In this document: one piece after another, positions 49,261-59,762 of the stretch
Numbering within the stretch: the first letter of the stretch is position 1
Layout of the letters: the number at the start of each line of letters is the position of its first letter
Assembly (NCBI GenBank): GCA_905182995.1
Contig: CAJJDP010000153.1
Span: forward strand, 215,846-279,845
Direction: 5' to 3'
From: Paramecium octaurelia
Lineage: Eukaryota > Ciliophora > Oligohymenophorea > Peniculida > Parameciidae
Length of the DNA stretch: 64,000 nt
Translations under genes and position numbers: made by a program
Notes under the pieces: generated by a model
What the model saw: the letters and a program-made list of their open reading frames with translations, nothing else
The model's database searches: none
Told to the model about the DNA's origin: nothing

Positions 49261-52088
49261 TGATTATCTTATAAAAAAACTCATTATAAGAATGGTAAGG
49301 GTTGACAATACTGAATAAATAAATTAATAGAATTTAATTATTAAGCATTAATGTTCAAGGATTGTTAAGGCTAATAATAAATTTAATTTGGAGGGCAATT
49401 CTAAAATTCGATAACTAATCTAAATCCTTTTGTCTTATAAACAAATAGTGAAATAGTTTAATGAAGTTACTAATATTATAATTTAAAATTACCTTGTATT
49501 TTTCTTTAAAAACTTTAAATTATTTAATACAGCAAACCATTTTTGTGGAAAATACTTGTGGATTTAAATTACTTTAAGTAGTCTCAGTCCTCCCTTACTC
49601 TTCTTTTGTAATCTTAATATTTAAAAATGTATAAATTGCCATAAATATATATGATTAAGAACTTTTACAAAATTATATAGCTATGAAAGTCTTAGTTTTA
49701 TTTTAAACTTTTTATTTTACTGTAAAAATACAGTCTTATGCTCAATTTTTAACTATTCTTACTTGTAAGTTATATTAAATTCATGAAGTGTCCTTTCCTA
49801 TTGGATGAACTTGTTTTAAGGATCGTTGCCACAGTTTGTTTCGCCAACACAACGAATTAATGAGAACCAAAATTTTTTGACCACAATATTTGCATTTTTT
49901 TTTCATTTTTTTTAATCTATTGAGCAAATTGATTTCCTTAGTAACTTTGAAAGTTGAGAATATCTACAATATCTTTATATATTTAAAACAATCATTCTTA
50001 AGTTTAAAATTAGTTTGAAAAGCCTAAGTTAAATCATTTGCAATTAAATAATCTATTCTTTTTAATACATTTCTCTCAAATTCTTTCATCGTTACCTCTA
50101 ACAGAAGTTATGCAAATTAAACTAATGCATAACAACAATTAATAATTTCTTTGAAATATTGTCCCATTTAAAGTTTTTGAATACAAAAAATTTTCTGTAA
50201 TAACCTTAAAAATAAAATTCCTACCTCCAAATTTGATCAAACTCATACGTTTCATAATACACCATTTCAAGATTTTTGAAGATTTCAGTATTTGTTAAAT
50301 TCACACTTTCTCCCTTCGATTTATCAATAATTTGATCAATTTATTGGCAAAGGCTCTCAGCAGTGTTAATACCTATAAATATCACTGAGCTGATTTAATA
50401 TTCTACAAGTTTCAATTTATAAATTTTATAATTTCTGTTTCATATTCTTTATCATAATAACCCCAATATGTAACAATTACTGTGATCATGTGTCTATAAT
50501 TNCCCAAATTTTGTAAAATCTTTGACAAATCTATTATGAATTACAAAACTGTGCAATAAATGGAACACAGGATTGGGTTTCAAATTTTTATACGTCTGGC
50601 TATTTTTTATAAATGATTATTCTTCCAAAACTTATAAGTGGTTCTAATAGCACTTGCTAAACTATGATATTGCTGCAAAGATTATTGCAGCTTTGCAAAT
50701 ACCTGATTGCAAGTTTATTCTAAAATATGATAAATACATACTCCATAAAGTAGAAACATTTATGATAAGATTAGGCGTCATCAAAAACATGATAAGGAGA
50801 AACTAGGTAATAAAAGCAGTTACCCTTTAGAATCGATATATTTGATTTGATTATCTTATAAAAAAACTCATTATAAGAATGGTAAGGGTTGACAATACTG
50901 AATAAATAAATTAATAGAATTTAATTATTAAGCATTAATGTTCAAGGATTGTTAAGGCTAATAATAAATTTAATTTGGAGGGCAATTCTAAAATTCGATA
51001 ACTAATCTAAATCCTTTTGTCTTATAAACAAATAGTGAAATAGTTTAATGAAGTTACTAATATTATAATTTAAAATTACCTTGTATTTTTCTTTAAAAAC
51101 TTTAAATTATTTAATACAGCAAACCATTTTTGTGGAAAATACTTGTGGATTTAAATTACTTTAAGTAGTCTCAGTCCTCCCTTACTCTTCTTTTGTAATC
51201 TTAATATTTAAAAATGTATAAATTGCCATAAATATATATGATTAAGAACTTTTACAAAATTATATAGCTATGAAAGTCTTAGTTTTATTTTAAACTTTTT
51301 ATTTTACTGTAAAAATACAGTCTTATGCTCAATTTTTAACTATTCTTACTTGTAAGTTATATTAAATTCATGAAGTGTCCTTTCCTATTGGATGAACTTG
51401 TTTTAAGGATCGTTGCCACAGTTTGTTTCGCCAACACAACGAATTAATGAGAACCAAAATTTTTTGACCACAATATTTGCATTTTTTTTTCATTTTTTTT
51501 AATCTATTGAGCAAATTGATTTCCTTAGTAACTTTGAAAGTTGAGAATATCTACAATATCTTTATATATTTAAAACAATCATTCTTAAGTTTAAAATTAG
51601 TTTGAAAAGCCTAAGTTAAATCATTTGCAATTAAATAATCTATTCTTTTTAATACATTTCTCTCAAATTCTTTCATCGTTACCTCTAACAGAAGTTATGC
51701 AAATTAAACTAATGCATAACAACAATTAATAATTTCTTTGAAATATTGTCCCATTTAAAGTTTTTGAATACAAAAAATTTTCTGTAATAACCTTAAAAAT
51801 AAAATTCCTACCTCCAAATTTGATCAAACTCATACGTTTCATAATACACCATTTCAAGATTTTTGAAGATTTCAGTATTTGTTAAATTCACACTTTCTCC
51901 CTTCGATTTATCAATAATTTGATCAATTTATTGGCAAAGGCTCTCAGCAGTGTTAATACCTATAAATATCACTGAGCTGATTTAATATTCTACAAGTTTC
52001 AATTTATAAATTTTATAATTTCTGTTTCATATTCTTTATCATAATAACCCCAATATGTAACAATTACTGTGATCATGTGTCTATAATT
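48916..52088. repeat. Assembly duplication 4 around N at 50502
   Basis: 1586 bp at 48916-50501 are repeated exactly at 50503-52088, separated by one N. As in the other three cases, the left copy stops at the N and the right copy continues into the next contig. The AIG1-like gene is complete only in the right copy; 49791-50501 holds a truncated duplicate. Confidence 0.93.
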
Positions 52089-52960
52089 CATAAATAGTGC
52101 TATAATATCGAAAACAACTTCTATAATTGCGGTTGTTCTAGGAAATCTAGTAAGAATTGCAAATCTGTTAATGGGCCCTTCTGATAGAGAGCAAAGAACA
52201 CCAGTAATGTGATCTAGTTTATTTTTAATTTGGTTCTAACCCAAGGAGTATCAATTACTAAAAATCCTGAATCATAAATAGAGTTTTTTGTCTGCGCCTA
52301 CAGATCCTAATAATACAATTGATATCTTTAATTAATATCACCCTAAGTCTATTCTAAGTTTATAAAATTTAATTTTTTCTCATATTTATCACCCTCATAG
52401 AATTGAATGAGCTTAAGAGATTAATTAATTATTTAATTAATTATAAAAAAAATAATACATACATCATAATATTATATTCAATACGGTTAAAATTACTTAT
52501 GGGGTTGAAAATTTTAATGCAATGTCTATATTTGAATAAGAATCTTTATTAGATTAAACCTTTATTCAACCGAAATTCTAAGATTTGGAATGGGAATTTT
52601 GCAATTGTTAATTTAATAAGATATTATACCAACTTTAAGTATGATTTAGAGATGAAATAGTTTTTGTAACCCAAGTACTTCATAGCATCCGTTAGTTTAC
52701 TCTTAATTTTGAAAGTTGAGTAGTTTGTTATTCATTGACTTTTATAATAAAAAACCTATTTAAATAAAATTTCTTGTAAATTTAATGTATAATAAATAAA
52801 ATAAAGCTAAATCTTCAGAACTCATTAAACCCTTATATTGCACTTGATTCATTCATAGTTGTCTTGGATTAAAATTTTGTTCAGGATGCAGTTATTTAAC
52901 TTCAAATTATGAATTAGTTTGTTAAAGTTTACTGATGAATTATTTGTGGAGTTTTTTTAA
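51378..52960 (-). CDS. AIG1-like GTPase family gene, intron-rich or disrupted
   Basis: Minus-strand segments with protein character lie in several frames from about 52960 to TGA at 51378-51380. The middle part contains SIYDSGFLVIDTPWVRTK, where DTPW sits at the G3 (DTPG) position, then a segment such as RHMITVIVTYWGYYDKE and FIGINTAESLCQQIDQIIDK, an order seen in AIG1/GIMAP GTPases of ciliates and plants. The P-loop is not convincing (LLGSVGADKK lacks a proper GKS/T). The last 99 codons (51378-51676) start MKEFERNVLKRIDYLIANDL and include KCKYCGQ. I could not place introns that join all parts, so it may be a pseudogene. Upstream segments near 52600-52940 (for example SKLTDAMKYLGYKNYFISKS) probably belong to it. 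Confidence 0.4.
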
Positions 52961-53321
52961 TTTTTAATCATACCTAAGATGAAAGTCCTATTAATTTTTG
53001 GTGTTGAAATATTTCGATTATATAACACTGATGCTAACTAAATTAATATTTAAAACTATACTGTTTTAAATAATGATATCTGTCATCAAATTTAATTTCG
53101 AAACTTAAGTTTTTGTTAATAATATATTATCTAATTATTTCAAATTAGATGTAATTAAAAAAAGGACTATTAATTATCTCTCAATATAAATTCCGATCAA
53201 GTAGAATTAATCTAAAATCCTATGAGATTAATTTAAACCTAAGTAAATTTAAGAGTAAAGTTATAAATTATTATAATTTTCTAATCTCCTCAAATCTAAC
53301 TCTGCATATAAGGTCAAATAA
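52961..53321. other. AT-rich spacer
   Basis: Low-complexity sequence between the AIG1-like locus and a small plus-strand gene. No coding or structural signal is seen. Confidence 0.45.
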
Positions 53322-53561
53322 ATGAGAGGCAATAATGATGAATTTCCAGTATATAAGGATAGATAACAATAGCTGAAGAATAAAACTTTGATAATATTGC
53401 TAGATATTTTATAAAGTATCTGTGAAATTGATATCAAAGCGATCCATTAACAAAGCTGTATTTACATGTCTCAAATACGAGTAATAAATTCATATAAAAT
53501 CAAAATAATTGTTGGTTTTGCATTTATATTTATTACTCTTATTAATCTTTACCTTTTTTGA
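53322..53561 (+). CDS. 79-residue tail-anchored protein
   Basis: A complete frame from ATG 53322 to TGA 53559-53561, no intron. The first 55 residues are polar and helical (KDRQQQLKNKTLIILLDILQ), with several Gln codons TAA and TAG. The C-terminal 20 residues (IKIIVGFAFIFITLINLYLF) are a single hydrophobic segment with a lysine just before it and no residues after, the design of tail-anchored membrane proteins, including SNARE-like small proteins. No SNARE layer pattern is long enough to be sure. Flanks are AT-rich spacers, which makes the frame stand out. Confidence 0.5.
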
Positions 53562-54062
53562 CTTCTGATGTAAAGCTTTAAAATCTTTTTAGATATTATA
53601 AAGCTTAAATCTATAATTAAAATTATGTTCAAAATTTTGTATTTAATGAACTACATTTGAAGAAAGAGAATTTACAAAAAAATATATTAAATATTAAAGT
53701 AATCAATCATTAATCTCAAGAAATATATAAACTTATATTCAAAGTTACATTTAGAAACAACCTAAACTTTAATAGCCTTAATTGCTAGAAATAAATTATG
53801 GTCATTTTATGATATAAATAATACTTAAATTGATGGTTAATTTTTTTTATTGGGCTAACATTTAAAGATAATGATATTTTAGGCTTTATAATAATATCCG
53901 ATTGCTTTTAAATCATACATCAATCTAAAGAAATTTAATGATTCCTATATTTTAAAAATTTTGAGTTTTACCTTTGAATTAAACATATAAATTTAATGTT
54001 ATTTTGGTATGGTTCATGACCCCGTTTATTTACTATTCAAAAACATTAATAAATTATTTGAA
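53562..54062. other. Intergenic spacer before repeat-rich gene
   Basis: About 500 bp of AT-rich sequence containing the presumed promoter of the Gly/Gln/Met repeat gene. No coding signal. Confidence 0.5.
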
Positions 54063-57000
54063 ATGAAAATCGTCAAAATTTTACTACTTTTTTGTCTAGT
54101 CTTTTCAGTGTTCACATAAATTACTTAAGAAGCTCCAAAGGCAAGCATTAGTAAGATTTTATAATCCATTTTTATTAGCTAGTTCTGCCAACTCTGATTC
54201 AACATAAGGTCCCCCTACTGGTCAATAAGTTTAATAAAATACAACAGGTATCTAATTAAGTTTATGGTTTTTAGGTGGTTAACCACCAGGAAATACATAA
54301 TAAGGTGGTCTACCCTAGAATGGAAAGCCAGGAGGTCCACAAAAAGGTGGAAAGGCGAAAAAATGTTCACAAACACAGCCACAAGTGGGTCCAAACTAAG
54401 GATAGATGGGATAAGGCTAAGGTTAAATGGCGATAAACTAAGGATAAATGGGACAAGGATAAAGTTAAATGGGTTCAAACTAGGGATAGATGGAACAAGG
54501 ATAAATGGGATAAGATTAAGCACAAATGGATCCAAATTAGGGATAGATGGGGTAAGGACAAGGTTAAATGAATCCTCCAGGCCAAATGGGATAAGGATAA
54601 ATGAGTCCAAATCAAGGATAAATGGGACAAGGATAAACATAAGGTTAAATGGGACAAGGATAAATGGGATAAGGATAAGGATAAGGGCAAATGGGTCCAA
54701 ATTAAGGGTAAATGGGACAAGGATAAGGATAGATGAATCCAAATCAAGGGTAGATGGGACAAGGATAAGGTCAAATGGATCCAAACCAAGGAAAAATGGG
54801 ACAAGGATAAGGACAAATGGGTCCAAATTAAGGATAAGGTCAGATGGGTCAAAACTAAGGATAAATGGGACAAGGACAAATTGGTCCAAATCAAGGACAA
54901 ATGGGATATGCACAAGGACAAGGATAAGGTTAGATGGGTCCTAACCAAGGATAAGGATAAATGGGTCCAAACCAAGGGTAAATGGGATAAGGATAAGGTC
55001 AAATGGGTCCAAATCAAGGGTAAATGGGATAAGGATAAGGTCAAATGGGTCCAAATCAAGGGTAAATGGGATAAGGATAAGGTCAAATGGGTCCAAATCA
55101 AGGGTAAATGGGATAAGGATAAGGTCAAATGGGTCCAAATCAAGGGTAAATGGGATAAGGATAAGGTCAAATGGGTCCAAATCAAGGGTAAATGGGATAA
55201 GGATAAGGTCAAATGGGTCCAAATCAAGGGTAAATGGGATAAGGATAAGGTCAAATGGGTCCAAATCAAGGGTAAATGGGATAAGGATAAGGTCAAATGG
55301 GTCCAAATCAAGGGTAAATGGGATAAGGATAAGGTCAAATGGGTCCAAATCAAGGGTAAATGGGATAAGGATAAGGTCAAATGGGTCCAAATCAAGGGTA
55401 AATGGGATAAGGATAAGGTCAAATGGGTCCAAATCAAGGGTAAATGGGATAAGGATAAGGTCAAATGGGTCCAAATCAAGGGTAAATGGGATAAGGATAA
55501 GGTCAAATGGGTCCAAATCAAGGGTAAATGGGATAAGGATAAGGTCAAATGGGTCCAAATCAAGGGTAAATGGGATAAGGATAAGGTCAAATGGGTCCAA
55601 ATCAAGGGTAAATGGGATAAGGATAAGGTCAAATGGGTCCAAATCAAGGGTAAATGGGATAAGGATAAGGTCAAATGGGTCCAAATCAAGGGTAAATGGG
55701 ATAAGGATAAGGTCAAATGGGTCCAAATCAAGGGTAAATGGGATAAGGATAAGGTCAAATGGGTCCAAATCAAGGGTAAATGGGATAAGGATAAGGTCAA
55801 ATGGGTCCAAATCAAGGGTAAATGGGATAAGGATAAGGTCAAATGGGTCCAAATCAAGGGCAAATGGGATAAGGATAAGGTCAAATGGGTCCAAACCAAG
55901 GGTAAATGGGTTAAAATTAGGGATAAATGGGATAAGGTCAAGGGTAAAAACCATAAGGACCGCCTTAATCAAAAGGATAATGGACTCAAGACACATAAAA
56001 ATAGGAAGAATGCGTAGAGATTACTTGTGCAGATAATGAAATAGTTTTCAAAGATAGATGTGTAGCTTAGACTTGTGAAAACTTGGATAAAGTTTAAGCT
56101 AAATAGGAAGGTGGAAGGAAGAAACTTCCTTTGAAATTTGATGGAAAAGCTGATTTTAATGACAATAAAGATGTTGTAGTGTAATTAGTATTCCCTGATA
56201 ACAAAGACAAACCTATTGTAAAACAGGATGGAAATGCCAATGCGTGTATTGAGAGATCAATATACAGATATAGGCCTAGTTTTCTGAGTGAAACATTAGA
56301 TGATTCACAAATTACAAGCAGCTATGATGATAATAAATAATTAAGAATTTGGGAACTCACCATCTTAAATGCCGACATTGATAGCAAATTATTCAAAGAT
56401 TAACAAACTGACAAAATTGTTTATACAGGCTACTATTCAGTCAAACTAACAATCTAAGAGAAGAAAATAGCTTAATTCTTTTTCACTTTTTTTGTAGCAG
56501 TTGATTTGAATGGTAATGTCATAACAGCCTAAGCATAATCTGATGCTTAAGATGATACCCCTGCTTGTGCATCTGAAGATAATTGTGTATCAAGAGCAGA
56601 AACTGAAGTAGGATTCTGTAGTGACTAAACCTGCTCTACTCTTGTTAATCAACCTTAAGTTTATGCTGGCTAGAACTTCTATGTAGTTCAGAGAGTCAAA
56701 TAGACTGGATTTGAATAATGGAAAGTCGGAGATGCTGATATTACCATTACTGGAGATGGAGTCAATAAAAAATTGAAGCCAACTACATAGGAATAGTAGC
56801 CCGGATAAACTATTTACATACTGAATGTTAATATTCTTGCTAATAATGTTGAATTCTCAGTAAATAGTAAACTCGAAGATCCAAATGCAGCTCGTAGATT
56901 TAGGTTTTTACAAGCATCCACAACTACTGATGGTACTGAAGTTTCTTCTGGCAAAGCTGTTGGTTCAACAACTTTAGAATGCATTAAGAAAGATGCAAAT

Positions 57001-57138
57001 TCTTCATGCCCAAGCGCTGAAGAAGCGATAGCCTACAATTAACCAGATTGCGGAACTATTGGATAAATGGATTGCAAAAGCAGTTATGGAAATATATGGT
57101 CATTTGTAATTTTCACCATAATTATGCTCCTGTAATGA
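54063..57138 (+). CDS. Secreted Gly/Gln/Met-repeat protein with Cys-rich C-terminal domain
   Basis: 1006 residues after introns of 28 and 27 nt near the 5' end. The N-terminus MKIVKILLLFCLVFSVFT is a signal peptide. A short Gly/Pro-rich stretch (GGQPPGNTQQGG) leads into about 540 residues of variants of G-P-N-Q-G-Q-M-G-Q-G-Q-G-Q-M. In the middle, 22 units are almost identical. The composition (Gln, Gly, Asn, Met, no charge) is that of prion-like, self-assembling or adhesive proteins. The C-terminal 360 residues form a conventional ectodomain with cysteines (CADNEIVFKDRC, CASEDNCVSRAETEVGFC, CSTL) and end in a hydrophobic tail, IWSFVIFTIIMLLQ, which could be a GPI signal or membrane anchor. 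Most Gln in the repeats is written TAA or TAG. All other long frames over the array, on both strands, are shadows of the repeat. Confidence 0.88.
54964..55887 (+). repeat. 22 tandem 42-bp units in coding sequence
   Basis: The segment is exactly 924 bp, 22 units of 42 bp, each encoding the 14-mer GPNQGQMGQGQGQM. Differences are single bases, for example AAC for AAT in the first unit and GGC for GGG-type changes in the last. Looser copies of 24-60 bp flank it from about 54380 and to 55960. Near-identity of the middle units against diverged edges is the mark of unequal exchange or gene conversion; exact copy number may be an assembly estimate. Confidence 0.95.
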
Positions 57139-57660
57139 CAAATATTTTCATTTTAAAGATAATATAAATTTAATCATTATTTCTTTCAATTTTGATTTTT
57201 AGCTTTGTATATTATATCTTCAAAGACTCTAAATGTTTATAAAATCAATTATTTTGAAATTGATTTAGACTAAATATTCTTTTATTTTTAAGATCCTAAA
57301 GGAAATACACGATAAATTTGGGTTGTATAGATTGATATTTTTTTTTTCAACACTTACATTTAAATTATAAATCTCTGAACTGAAATAAATATAATATATT
57401 TTGTTTCTTAATTTATCAACTTAAAAGAGAATGAAAGCTGATTTACTGTTATTAAAATAGAAACATAGTTTTGTTGTCTACTTTTTCAAAAGGAATTCTC
57501 CTTACAGAAATATACTTATTATCTATAGTATTTTAATCTTTCAATCTCTATCTTCCTTTTCCAAAATTCAAGTATTGTAATTTCTCTAAAAATATTTAAA
57601 TATCCTATCCCTCCATTATTTAAAAAAGTATAACCATCTCAATCAATTTTTAAAGTCAAA
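57139..57660. other. Intergenic spacer
   Basis: AT-rich sequence after the repeat gene. No supported coding stretch. Confidence 0.5.
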
Positions 57661-59569
57661 TAAAGTAACAGTTCCAGGATAATAGGAGCCTATAAGAAGT
57701 TTTGAAAACTCAACATCACCTCATAGAGGATTGCAAGTAAGTTTCTCTGCTACCGAAAATTGATGAGACTTTAATAGGAAGAGGACTTATGGGTATTCCC
57801 ATTATAAAAGCTCTATTCATTGAAATAAAGAAGTTTCAACGGAAGACCTATATACAAGATATATTTATAATGTTGGAATGATAAGAACCAAAGAGTCTAT
57901 GTACTGAAAGAATGTATTTGATGTCTTCTAGAAAAAATTAGGAATTAGATACATTTACGATAAAAAATGGTCAACACCTGATATTTGAAGTCCTTTACTA
58001 ATAAGGATGAAAAAGTTTTTTTCAAAAGGTAAGAATTTATTGATGAACAGAATTTATCAAAGGCAATCAGAATTTAAAGAAAGGTTATTTTGAGGAATCA
58101 TTCCTATGTCGTAAATCATTCATTAAATAAATATCTCTAGTTTGAACTCTACCACTTATAACGGACACATTTTTGGTCAATATGATATTTATCATTTTCT
58201 TATCGATGAGATGGGAAATTTGCACACATCCACAGGACAGGTATTATTAAGAATGGATATAATTATTATAATAATATTTGTCTAATTACTATTAATAATA
58301 TGAATAATGGATTAATATAGTAGAAAGAGCAAGATTCAAAGGCATCCTTATTATAACAACAATTGTAATGATGAAAATATTACAATAATAGAGAGACTGT
58401 AAAGAGTATTGCAATATAAGAAAAGGAAAGCTAAGTAAATATCTTAACTTGGATACCTTAAGATACTAATCAGGATTAGCAGATCGAAGTTATATGATAG
58501 GAATGATTTATCAAATATGGAATGGCTGTTTAAAGAATTAGGCATGAATCTGCTCTGGTTGTAAAAATTAACTTTGATTATTTTTAAAGCACTTATGTAT
58601 CGTTAGAATTTTAGCTTTTAAATTAGAAGATAAGGTAATAATGTTTATCTTGAAAATTTCAAGACTTTAATTGATCCAAAGTGATGAAAATGCTCACAGC
58701 ATATCTAAGGAGGTTCCTATTATAATTCTTAAAAATTATTCATGTTCCTCTTTGTTTGAACCCCTCTCTCAATTTAGAAATCTTCAAGCACATGTCTCAA
58801 CTAAGTTTGAACCCTATTAATCATAGTGTGAGCCATGCTGACATATAATCTAAAATAATAATGGAGTTCCAACATCTCCAAGTGAACTTTTATTATAATC
58901 AAGTAAAAATCATAAATCCCTGATAAAGTCATAATTTCTGGTGGACAGGAATGTCTTCCTGCACATAAGACAGTAGTGTTATAAAGGACTGACTAGTAGA
59001 TGAGCTAGAGTACTCAAGATTCGATAAAGGGATGGAAAGTGAAATTTAAAGATGGAGGCACTAACTTCCTTTCTGAATCAAGCTACTCACACGATTATGT
59101 TGAATATATATTCAGGTTTATTAAACGCATGATAATTAAAAGTTATAATTCTTTACATTATCTTAATTACATCATAAATATATTTGGATAATTCTCTGAA
59201 TACTATATTTTGCTATTGCTTTAACAATATTACAATATTTTTGTTTTTTCAATTTATAATCGGCTAAAACTTATTTTTCAACATTATAAAGGTTAATCTT
59301 TTATGAAATTACAAAAGGGTTTTTATATAAAAGCAAAAAATAGAGACTAAAAGTATGTAGTATATAAAATAAAATCTATTGGGATGTAGAAAATAAATAA
59401 TTATTAAAGGTATAAGTTAATTCAAAATAATAGAAGCTTTATGTAAAAGTTAGTATATTGGATTGATAATTTAATACTATTTAAGATTTATGGTATAAAT
59501 TTTTGTGGAATTTTTTTGATTAAATTGTAATTAATTCAATATATCAAAGGCTAAATGGAGATATAATGA
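57661..59569 (+). CDS. BTB/POZ-domain gene, frame joins unresolved
   Basis: Plus-strand protein-like segments run from about 57700 to a TGA at 59567. Middle segments include STTYNGHIFGQYDIYHFLID and LKILIRISRSKLYDRNDLSN. At about 58690, ENAHSISKEVPIIILKNYSC leads towards FEPLSQFRNLQAH. A 26-nt intron near 58902 then gives LLLQSIIISGGQECLPAHKTV followed by KVKFKDGGTNFLSESSYSHD and YVEYIF. The core 'I-I-x-G-G-x-E-x-x-A-H-K-x-V-L' is the first strand and helix of a BTB domain, a dimerisation and cullin-3 adaptor fold. A TGA at about 58835 interrupts the frame just before this part, so either an unplaced intron or a disabling change is present. Exact limits are uncertain. Confidence 0.4.
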
Positions 59570-59762
59570 TAAACTCGGTATCTATAAGGTATACTCTAAA
59601 TTCAGAATAAGATGTCTAAACCTAACTTAAAAAAAACGAAAATGCTTTGTTTCTTATAATGAATAAAATTTTGGAAATTGTTTTTAATAGTTTCCATTTT
59701 CTTAATAAAAGTAGAAATTAAAGGTACTATTCATAATTATATATATAATCCAACTTTTATAT

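Noticed and set aside
28972..52088. Biological tandem gene fragments (Myb 3' end, WD40 3' end, membrane protein ends, AIG1 end)
   Set aside because: All fragments end or begin precisely at an N and are identical to the other copy, which points to unmerged contig overlaps.
54215..56017. Long open frames on both strands rich in Asp-Pro-Phe, Ser-His-Leu or Lys-Trp-Asp repeats
   Set aside because: They are shadows of the 42-bp coding repeat; none has a proper start or leads into the downstream domain, and the plus-strand Gly/Gln/Met frame explains the array.
58740..58810. tRNA-like B-box sequence (tttgaacccc and gtttgaaccct)
   Set aside because: No matching A box, acceptor stem or cloverleaf could be formed around either site, and the region reads as part of the BTB locus.
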